From the NCBI RefSeq assembly GCF_905220565.1, contig NC_059408.1, forward strand, positions 4,340,508 to 4,404,507: 64,000 bases of DNA, given 5' to 3'. The DNA comes from Melitaea cinxia. Taxonomy: Eukaryota; Arthropoda; Insecta; Lepidoptera; Nymphalidae. Each line of letters begins with the position of its first letter. The stretch's first letter is position 1. The translations under genes and the position numbers were made by a program. Positions 55,891 through 64,000 of this stretch are shown one piece after another. Under the pieces are notes generated by a model. That model was not told the DNA's origin. It saw only the letters and a program-made list of their open reading frames with translations, and did not search any database.

Positions 55891-58800
55891 ATGAATATGC
55901 GCATAATACTCTTTTCAATAACACTGCTATTATGCAGTGTGTATGTGTCTCAAGCTTATGAAGACACTAACCTCGAAGACGATGATTTTGCCGAGTTTGA
56001 GCAGTTTGAGGCTGACGATGATGCACCAGGAGATGGTGAGATAGAATAATAATGTAGTTTAACTAGTGATCAGTGTAGTTGAATGTGTAGTAAAAGGTGA
56101 AAGCCAATGTGCTAAAATAAATGAAATTTATTTTTTTCTGTACTTGTTAATATACTTAGTGTTTTTTTATTATATTATAAATGTGAAAGATTATGAGAAT
56201 GAATAAATTTTCTCTTAGCAACGAAACTGATTGCAATAAAATTTAGTATGTTGATAGTTGGAGACCTAGAAAAACCCATAGATTCCTTTTTAAGGGAAAT
56301 TACGCAGATGAAACTATGAGATGCAGCTAGTATAAAATATTAAAATATGATTAAAACTTACTGTATCATACAGTTTTTGTACCTTATCTAAATAATAATA
56401 GTTATAATCTTAGTGTATGTTTTTTTAGTATACACATATGTTTTTTATTTTTTATTTTAGATTTCAGTGAGGAAGACGTGCCAGTATTGAAGCCAAAGTT
56501 AACTGTTAATAAAGAACAGCTTGAAACAAATAATGATGCAGATGATATCATAGTTGAGGTATATATTTATAATACCGTAACATACATAGGAATAGCTATA
56601 AAAAATTGCCATAATTTACTTCATCATATCTGAATAGGTATTTAATCAAATATTTTATAATGTTCTATTTTATATGTTGATGTGATGACAATAATTTTAG
56701 AAATTGTTTTAATAAATATACAACAACTTGGTTCAAAAGAGGTAACTTAAGATGTATCAGTCTTATTTTTGTGTTAGAAAGCATCTCTGTTGAAGTCTTT
56801 TAAAGATATTCACCATTGCGGTTAAACAATTTGTTGGATGATAGTATCTGACAGTAAAAAGCGTTTGATTAATTGTTCTTTTTTACCAGTAAATTCTATT
56901 ATATTTATGAGATATTTCTATTTGCATGTATTAATTTTAAAGTTGCAGTTAATTAATTAAGGAGAAACAGATCCTACTGACCTATTTTAACTCCTGCTGT
57001 CAAAGTCTACTTGTATAATCATCCATCGAATTAGTCAGCATTATCCACAATTGATAAAACAGGCCCTAAGACTATAAAGCAGAGATAAATCAATAAATTA
57101 TGTCAAACTACATATGATGTCTAATGCTTACATAACACAAGAATAATAATAAAAATACAAAACTATGTAACACAAAAGTAATACAAATTATACTTTACAA
57201 GGTAAATGAATAATTAACAAGAGATTTGATTGGCTGTAATGAAATTGACTAATTTGATTCATTCATTTGGATAAATGCCATCCAAAAGAATTGAAAATAA
57301 TTCAATAATACTTCCATCATTGTAATCATGGTTGTCATTTTAAAAGTCCCTATATTTCAAGACAAAATAGATGAAAAAAAAATGGGAAGATTCAAAATGA
57401 CAATCGTGGTAAGTTCTGTCAAATTAAAACTGTTCATTATGACCACAAATGTATAAAAACATATCATAATTATTTTATATATGACTCGGTCGACAAACAA
57501 GCTAACGGCTTACTGATCATAAGTGGTTACCGTAGCTTATAGACGTGTGCAACATCAGACGCATCGCAAGCGCGGTGCCGTCTTCTGATCCTCCCCAGGA
57601 GCTCTGACTACCTTACTCACCTCAGACTTTATGAGAGCAGAATTATTTGGCTGTGATCTTCTCAGAGGTCGAAGTACTTCCCGATTCGGGCTGCTCCAGA
57701 TATTTCCTGCTGTGTCCTACTTCAATGTCTTTTTAATGCTCTGCGATTATTGTGCTGTTATGAACAAAAAAGTATCATTAAATGTGGGGGATGAATATGT
57801 AATTTGACTTATTGTTTATAAAATTTTAAATTATAGGATGAAGATAATGAGTTTGAACATTTCCAAGATCCTGAGGAGTTTGAAGGGTACCAGGATAGTA
57901 CTCCACGAACTGCAGAGCAACCTAAAATAACAATCACGCAGGTATTACTTAATTTTGGTTATTTTACTATTACTGATTACAATCATAGACAATTATTCTT
58001 CTTCTTCTTCTTTAATTTATGGCATGTCAGCGTCGCAACTGTTCATTGTGCAACATTCTGCCAGTGTCAAGTATGAGATTATGTAAATTACGGAGGAAAC
58101 TAGTTTATGATGCAAGAAAGAACAATTGTTTGGGTTTTGTTACCTGCAGACAAATATAACAAATATTTTAGTAATTATCAGGGAGTTATACATCTAGGGT
58201 AGGGTCTAAACATAATTCTACTCTACAAAATGTAATATAATTATTTACTCAAATTTATAAAAATTATAATTTAATGTTATTAATGTTAATAAATTTGGAT
58301 AGGAGAAATACCAATTCGGGGTTGTTGTAAAAGTTTAGTAGAGAGGAAACATTCATAGGAAGAGGGATGTTCAATTCAGGAAGAAGATTGTATATAGTGA
58401 ATGAGTTGTTACGACAGGCGAAGAAAATATGGTCGAGGGACCCCTCTTCAAAACGACACTCGCACAGAGAGGAGTCTCTTATTCTAATTTTATTTAGAAA
58501 GACTGGGGTACAGCAATGGCCTAAACGAATTCTACATAAAACAGAGACAGATTTTTTATTCAATTTCTTGACCTTTGATAACCATGGTTTTCTTGGAATG
58601 AGGCATAAAACCTTCCTTTTATTTTGTTGGTCTTATCCCAGTCGTTCTGCCAAGATTGGTATGCTTGTCTCTGAGGAAGATTGAGAATGTCGTAAGTTTG
58701 ATACCTGTAGTATTTATTGTCCACCTGATGGAAAGTAGCCTGCTTTGCAAGAGAATCTGCTACCTCATTGCCTCTAATGCCTGAGTGTCCTGGGATCCAA

Positions 58801-61800
58801 ATTAAAGTAATGTTTAGGCCTTTACTTGAACTTTTGAGTAGAGAGTTTCTAATATTTAAGATGATATCACTGTTTAATTTATTATAAATAGGGTTGATAA
58901 TAATGGATTCCGGGGCACTTTTTGAGTCAGAAAAGATGACAGCGCTAGATATATTATGGCTCTCTATAAATAGACAAGCCTCTAATATACCCACACACTC
59001 ACCAGTAAATACAGATGAATGGGGAGGACATTGAAATTGTAGGGCAATTTTCGAATTTTGGTAATAGACAGCTACACCTGTTTTTCCTAATTCTGTCAAT
59101 TTGGATGCATCGGTAAAAAATAAGTGGCTGTTATTCCATCTAGTGGCTACCTCTGAAGTAAAAAGGATGTTATCATGGGGGGATTCTTTGGCGAAGCCAA
59201 GGTTGACTATCACGTTAGCTGAATATGTTATCACCTCATACGGAAATTCATGCCAACACAGTTTCGGAAATGTTTGGATAGGAGAGTTCTGTTCTACGTA
59301 GCGCAGTTTTTTTAAACTATTAATTAAAAGTGGAGTCTGTTTATGATGCCAATAGGAATAGGTAAGGCAGAGGTTGTATAGATACTCAAGTTTCTTCTTA
59401 AGTGGATGATCGGAGCGAGCATTTACACGGAGTAAAAAACGATCAGACAAAAACTGAAAACGGATAAAGAGGGGTGGTTCACCGCACTCTACTTGCAGTG
59501 CATTAATGGGGGTAGATCTCATACACCCAAGGACACAACGAAGTGCCCTAGACTGTAAGGAGTCTAAAGCTCAGAAAACGGATAAAGAGGGGTGGTTCAC
59601 CGCACTCTACTTGCAGTGCATTAATGGGGGTAGATCTCATACACCCAAGGACATAACGAAGTGCCCTAGACTGTAAGGAGTCTAAAGCTCTAAGAGAGGA
59701 TTTATTTGATGGTTTTAGGAGGTAGGTGCCGTAGTCCAGGGCACTTCTGACTATGGCATGAACAATCATAGACAATTATTTTTAAGAATCAATCTTACAA
59801 GAATACTTGATATTGAAATTAAGTTGATGTAAATTTTATTTTTATCTGTATGCCTATATTTTTTTATTTGTGTAGCCTATAATAAATGTAGCTTGCATAG
59901 ATTTAGAATTGTATTTCATCAGACCTTAAAGTTTTGAAGATATGTTAAATTTGGTATTAAGAGATAATGTAATTCCAGATTTTTACCTTAACAAAATCAC
60001 TAGTTTATATACATACATAATGGTGATCTTAGAACAAAAATAACGCTTATACTTTGTTTCTTATAATGGACAAGATATTCAGTGAGATTCTTTGAAGTTG
60101 ACAAAATATTAAGAAATTTTGTTTTCTAAAGGTACCAATAACGGTACGTCCAAGATGGGATGCGTACTGGTTGGAAGGGATCCTCTGCTGTTTACTCGCT
60201 GCCTACGCACTAGCGTATGCAATCGGACGGGCCAAGAACACCTCTATAGCCATTAACTTCCTCAAGTTGCATAAACCGCTGCTCGATGAAAACTTTACTT
60301 TAGTTGGTAAGATTTTTTAGACTTTTTTTATATGATATGGGTGGTAAGCAAGCGTATAGGCCATACAATTATCATATACACCTGATAGCAATTGTTACTC
60401 TTAGTAGGGAATATATCTGCCAGGCCACAGTGAAGCTGCATTTTGGATTAATTAAGTTCCGAATCTTCTCCTACATGGAGATAAGCAATGTGATATAACA
60501 AGATGAATCATGATATATTTTAGAAATGAATAGACTAAAATACTAGAATACTAATTCACTATATCTTTCATCATTACAGCCTATACAGTCCACTGCTGGA
60601 CATAGGCCTCCACAAGTTTACGCCAAAAATAACGTGAACTCATGTGTTTTGCCCATAGTCACCACGCTGGGCAGGCGGGTTGGTAACCGCAATACTGGCT
60701 TTGTCGCACGGAAGACGCTGCTGCCCGTCTTCGGCCTGTGTATTTAAAAGCCAGCAGTTGGATGGTTATCCCGCCACCGGTCGGCTTTTTAAGTTCTAAG
60801 GTGGTAGCGGAACTGAGTTATCCCTTAGTCGCCTCTTACGACACCCACGGGAAGAGAGGGGGTGGCTATATTCTTTAGTACCATAGCCACACACTATATC
60901 TTTATATATCTTCAAATACATTATCTAGTGTCATTCTCTTTAAGCGACATACTATTATAATAAATTATCACTATATCAATCTTCTATTATTGATTTAATA
61001 CTAACACTTTTATCTTTCAATGTGTTTATAAAGGTGAGACAGGCCTTGATGTGGTAGCTGCAGACGAGCGTGGCTGGAGGAGAGAAGCGGAGCATTGCTT
61101 CACCATGTGGTGTAGCGGTCGGCAGTGTTGTGAGGGAATGTTGCTAACACTTAAACTTATTAAGGTAAATAATTATTAATTGATCTATATGTCACTGGTA
61201 AAGTATATAAATCAGGCATAGCACATGTGCCTAGATTTTTGTTTATGTGTTAGCTTTATTTCATACACTGTCTGAACATTTTAACATGTTAAATGCCACC
61301 TTGATTCTTTGACCGTGAGCCAAAAGCAATTTAAAAATATGACTTGGGAAAATATATCAGATAGTGTAAGGAAAAATAAATAAGTTCTTTAAGAATGGGT
61401 ATGATAGTGCAATAAAAACATCATTAAAATTTTGTATATTAGCATTTTCAAGATGGTTCCATCAACTAAATAATTGAGGCCCAACTGGTGACCCCCATGG
61501 CGTTCAACGTGTTAAGAATTGGCAACTCAATGCTCTGCTACACTATGAGATTTCTGTTAAAGAGGATATGAATAACACAGAAACAAACGTTCATACAGTG
61601 TCCAAGACCTAATTGGTAGTTCATATACGGCCTAACTTAACTATTGATAATTAGCTAAAATGATCCAGTAATTATGATATTCAGCTTGTTTGTCTCTGGT
61701 CACATATAAACAAAAATTTACAGGACCTAACCACAATTTTATTCAATAGCCGAATAATAATATACAAGAACATATTTATCAAAGCATATCGTACATCTAT

Positions 61801-64000
61801 ATTTTGAATAACAATTTAAAAATTTCCTGTTTACATACCCTGGGTATTTCAGTATACGCCACATAATTGATACGCAACATAAGACAGTAGTTATACTATT
61901 ACTATGTGTAATATATTTCTTTATTGGTATGTATTTAAAATTTGTACACCTATACCATTAATATACTATTTTGTCTACTTAAGGTTGCTTGGAAGACTTG
62001 GTGACACTCTTTAATGATAAGGCTGCCTTTTCTGCGACGACGCGTTGGCGCAACGGTCACAGCAATGGTTTGTGGCTTTTGCGCTGGCGGTCGCGGGTTC
62101 GATCCCCGCACACGACAGATATTTGTATTGGCCATATAGATGTTTGTTGTGGTCTAGGCGTTTGTGCTTGTGTATTGTGTGTTTCTAGACCCCCGACAAA
62201 GGAGAAATTCCTACCGGGGGCTGTTGAGTTTGAAACGTTTATTTATTTTCTCCTACTTATTCTCTTGTAATGATGTTTATCTTGATGTACAATAAATAGT
62301 TATTATTACTATCGTTATTAATAAATTCTATTTAATTGTTATTTTTTTTTCCAGCGTCAAGACTTAGTCCACGTTTTGCTAGGTGTAGTCAGACCAACGC
62401 CAGACACACTATTAATTCGAGTAGAACTCGGCAAAGATGACAGCGATCCCTTCGTTCTCTGCGTCGCGCAAAAGAAGATCGCCACACGCCTCGCTAAGGA
62501 AATGCAGGACTTGGTAAGAGATATATCTTTGTGTAATTATCGTTGTGCTAGTATTGTTCAATGTAAATACCATACGAACTCAGTGTATACAATATACGTA
62601 CGTATTGTACTTTCGCCAGTACTTTAAACTACACACAATAGTGTGGAAAAAAAGAGTATGGTCCAACTGATGGAAAGTGGGTATCGTAGCTAATGCTCGT
62701 CTGCAATAATAGAAGCCGACTATACCCCTGTCACTCTTCTAGATTTCTTGTTTATTCGGAAACTGTTTACCACTGCGCTGGAGGATGTCTAAGACGTTGG
62801 ATGGGGGGGGACGAAGCATCAACGTTAACGGCAAATACATCTCTCACCTTCGTTTTGCCGACGATATCTTCTTATCTTTTTAAAGCTGAACGTGAAATGG
62901 AATGATATGCTTATGGTTTCTCTCAAACATAGGATTAGAAATGAGACTTTCCGCCAGAGAACGAAAGAAACCAACATAGCCCACAGAATTAGTAAGTTGA
63001 AGTGGTAGTGGGCTGCTCACCTGTGTCGCACTACCGATAGCCGTTGAAGCAGATGTGTCCTGGAGTGGAGATCGCGTCTTGGCAAACGCAGTGTGTGTCT
63101 CCCGTTCGCTGGACCGACGATGTACGTAGGATTTCCGGTATAGGCTGAATGAGGATTGCGAAAAACCGGCATGTCTGGCGCGAACTTGGGGAGGCCTGTG
63201 TTGAGCAGTGGACTGCAATAGGCAGAACTGACTAATTACTACAGGCACACTATTTGAGAGCAGTATTATTTAACTGCGACTCTCTTTAAAGTTGAGATTC
63301 TTCTGTTAGTTGGGATACTTTAGGTGTCTAGCAGATTTTTCCTAATTTAATCTTGATTGATCATGTGTGCGTGTGGTAGTGATCGTGCGTGCGTGTGCAG
63401 AGTACTAAACGTGTAATATAAATATTGTGTGTGTAGAGCATGTTCTGCCCGGAGCGGCGCGCGGGCGACAAGCACGGGCTGCCGGCGGCGCTGGGCGTGC
63501 TGTCCGAGTGCGCGGAGGCCACCGCCGCCGTGCTGGACGCGCGCGTCACTACTGCGCTGCAGCTCTACCACACACACGTCAACTACATACACGTGTCCGA
63601 CCGCTACTGCGGGCCCAAGCAGATGGAGTGAGTACACAGCACTACCGACATGTGACGTCACGTAACACAAGCACGGCGCTGGGCGTGCTGTCCGAGTGCG
63701 CGGAGGCCACCGCCGCCGTGCTGGACGCGCGCGTCACTACTGCGCTGCAGCTCTACCACACACACGTCAACTACATACACGTGTCCGACCGCTACTGCGG
63801 GCCCAAGCAGATGGAGTGAGTACACAGCACTACCGACATGTGACGTCACGTAACACAAGCACGGCGCTGGGCGTGCTGTCCGAGTGCGCGGAGGCCACCG
63901 CCGCCGTGCTGGACGCGCGCGTCACTACTGCGCTGCAGCTCTACCACACACACGTCAACTACATACACGTGTCCGACCGCTACTGCGGGCCCAAGCAGAT
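55891..64000 (+). CDS. CCDC47: CCDC47 (calumin), ER membrane-protein biogenesis factor, 3' partial
   Basis: Coding exons: 55891-56035, 56461-56558, 57837-57941, 60132-60306, 61034-61164, 62355-62513 and 63437-63627, all with GT/AG borders and frame kept. This gives about 334 residues; the human protein has about 480, so the coiled-coil C-terminus lies beyond the window. Order: signal peptide (MNMRIILFSITLLLC...), acidic lumenal stretch (DDDFAEFEQF, EEFEGYQD), transmembrane segment at residues ~129-148 (LEGILCCLLAAYALAYAIG), KNTSIAINFL, LDENFTLVG, WCSGRQCCEGML, RQDLVHVLL, LAKEMQDL, HGLPAALGVLSE, YIHVSDRYCGPKQM. Human CCDC47 shows the same blocks (NDFAEFE, ENFTLVG, WCSGRVCCEGML, KEMQDL, FSGPK). 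The family binds ribosomes and SEC61 with Asterix/WDR83OS as the PAT complex, helping insert multipass proteins. The start is the first ATG after the acceptor. Introns hold several mobile elements, and the last exon is tandemly repeated. Confidence 0.92.
57483..57735 (+). repeat. Repeat family Z copy in CCDC47 intron 3
   Basis: CGACAAACAAGCTAACGGC, GCATCGCAAGCGCGGTGCCG, CCCCAGGAGCTCTGACTACC and GAGGTCGAAGTACTTCCCG occur in the family order. It ends about 100 bp before exon 3. Confidence 0.6.
57979..59780 (-). mobile_element. RNase H-bearing LINE (Jockey/I-like), 5' truncated, 19-bp TSD
   Basis: ACAATCATAGACAATTATT occurs at 57979-57997 and 59762-59780, bounding the insertion 57998-59761 in CCDC47 intron 3, antisense to the gene. 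The 3' tail is (GAA)n (read CTTCTTCTTC on plus). The minus-strand ORF from 59522 (320 aa) carries the end of RT (MRSTPINALQVECGEPPL) and an RNase H domain with all four acidic residues: D138 (FFTDAS), E175 (FTGECVG), D199 (FSDSKSA) and D256 (GNEVAD), plus WIPGHSGIRG. A frameshift near 58563 separates the final part, which has a CxC...HxxxxC zinc knuckle (LCECRFEEGSLDHIFFAC) and ends at 58264. The upstream part is disrupted by a 118-bp tandem duplication. Confidence 0.88.
59461..59696. repeat. 118-bp tandem duplication inside the LINE
   Basis: CGGATAAAGAGGGGTGGTTC begins at 59461 and again at 59579. The two ~118-bp units differ at a base or two (GGACACAACG and GGACATAACG). 118 is not a multiple of three, so it breaks the LINE ORF. 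Confidence 0.85.
60379..60500 (+). mobile_element. SINE tail fragment in CCDC47 intron 4
   Basis: CACCTGATAGCAATTGTTAC, GTAGGGAATATATCTGCCAG and TCTTCTCCTACATGGAGATA match the body-tail of the 8592 SINE. Preceded by a scrap of family Z (GTAAGCAAGCGTATAGGCC). Confidence 0.55.
60557..60903 (-). mobile_element. SINE-like RTE derivative (family A) with 12-bp TSD
   Basis: Element 60569-60891 between two CACTATATCTTT (60557-60568, 60892-60903). Reversed tail CATCATTACAGCC and leader CATAGCCACAC are present. It lies in CCDC47 intron 4, antisense. Confidence 0.9.
61165..61980. other. CCDC47 intron 5, first part
   Basis: AT-rich intronic DNA with no exon or repeat recognised. Confidence 0.4.
61981..62290 (+). 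mobile_element. SINE with shared head and a different tail, inside an older repeat
   Basis: GGTTGCTTGGAAGACTTGG and TTAATGATAAGGCTGCC belong to the same repeat as 1340 and 22920. The head CGCGTTGGCGCAACGGTCAC with B box GGGTTCGATCCCC (62095) matches the 8592 SINE head. After GGCGTTTGTGC the sequence changes to AGACCCCCGACAAAGGAG and CTACCGGGGGCTGTTG, a tail unlike the other copies. It ends GTACAATAAATAG. Confidence 0.65.
62645..63345 (+). repeat. Repeat family Z, split by a LINE insertion
   Basis: The left part (about 62652-62735: GATGGAAAGTGGGTATCGTAG) and right part (about 63236-63345: GAGAGCAGTATTATTTAACT) are consecutive in the family Z order. They are separated here by the RTE LINE fragment. 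Confidence 0.6.
62745..63232 (+). pseudogene. RTE-type LINE, 3' end of ORF
   Basis: With a frame break near a G run (62799-62810) it reads LFTTALEDV, then NVNGKYISHLRFADDIFL, which contains the catalytic RT box FADD. After a gap it continues NKETNIAHRISKLKW, RVLEWRSRLGKRSV, ARWTDDVRRISG, and HVWRELGEACVEQWTAIGR. The last block is the coding counterpart of the 3' end of all family A copies. Confidence 0.85.
63486..64000 (+). repeat. 188-bp tandem array of CCDC47 exon 7 plus its donor
   Basis: CTGGGCGTGCTGTCCGAGTG starts at 63491, 63679 and 63867, an exact 188-bp period, and the units look identical. Each unit holds most of exon 7, the GTGAGT donor and about 40 nt of intron. Units 2 and 3 lack the exon 7 start (63437-63476) and 11 bp present in unit 1 (after ACAAGCACGG). 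Their only upstream AG (AACACAAG) has no pyrimidine tract. The array continues beyond the window. Confidence 0.9.

Noticed and set aside
58367..58684. 105-codon plus-strand frame in CCDC47 intron 3
   Set aside because: Antisense to the LINE zinc-knuckle and RNase H coding strand, which is the recognisable one.
63427..63819. 130-codon frame crossing exon 7 and its first tandem copy
   Set aside because: It starts in another frame than CCDC47 and reaches the right frame only in copy 2 because the 188-bp period shifts the phase. No independent gene is indicated.

Overview
The window is AT-rich eukaryotic DNA, almost certainly from a moth or butterfly (Lepidoptera). The reasons are the intron-rich genes, the intron sizes, i-type lysozyme paralogs, tRNA-derived SINEs of the lepidopteran type, many short Helitrons (TC...CTAG), and RTE-, R1- and RNase H-type LINE remnants. 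Four protein-coding genes can be assembled exon by exon. They are an LDLRAP1/ARH-like PTB-domain endocytic adaptor (+ strand, 6.7-13.2 kb, N-terminus not found), two tandem i-type (destabilase-family) lysozymes (- strand, 14.8-17.6 kb and 20.2-36.4 kb), and the first ~334 residues of CCDC47 (+ strand, 55.9 kb to the window end).

Layout: 1-6.7 kb is repeats and AT-rich spacer. From 6.7 to 13.2 kb, five LDLRAP1-like exons are separated by repeat-filled introns, and the PTB exon at 6.7 kb lies between two inverted copies of one repeat. From 14.8 to 36.4 kb are the two lysozymes, with identical exon phases and a 74-nt third exon in both; the second has a ~10.7-kb first intron loaded with transposons, including a Ginger-like element with palindrome arrays. 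From 36.4 to 54.7 kb lies a transposon graveyard: a THAP-domain exon relic, a 118-bp tandem array rich in YY1/Pho-like motifs, a DNA element with perfect 176-bp inverted arms, a four-level nest of transposons, a DNA transposon with clustered AATTACCGT motifs, and an R1-like LINE end. From 54.7 kb on is CCDC47, with a probable CCAAT-type promoter and a non-coding first exon. Its introns carry a LINE with a 19-bp target duplication, a SINE-like element with a 12-bp duplication, and an RTE LINE end. Its seventh coding exon is repeated in a 188-bp tandem array running off the window.

The most informative mobile element is a ~330-350-bp repeat present about ten times. Its 5' part is the leader of an RTE-type LINE, seen joined to that LINE's endonuclease region at 44.4 kb. 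Its 3' part is the last ~18 codons and stop of that LINE's ORF, seen in a longer LINE fragment at 63.2 kb. It is therefore an internally deleted LINE that spreads as a SINE-like parasite, and six copies keep 7-12-bp target duplications.

The host genes are not an operon or pathway. They cover receptor-mediated endocytosis (LDLRAP1-like), secreted lysozyme-like proteins probably lacking muramidase activity (both lysozymes), and ER membrane-protein biogenesis (CCDC47). Coordinates of exons come from reading frames and splice sites by eye; repeat boundaries are exact only where a target duplication or terminal motif is stated.
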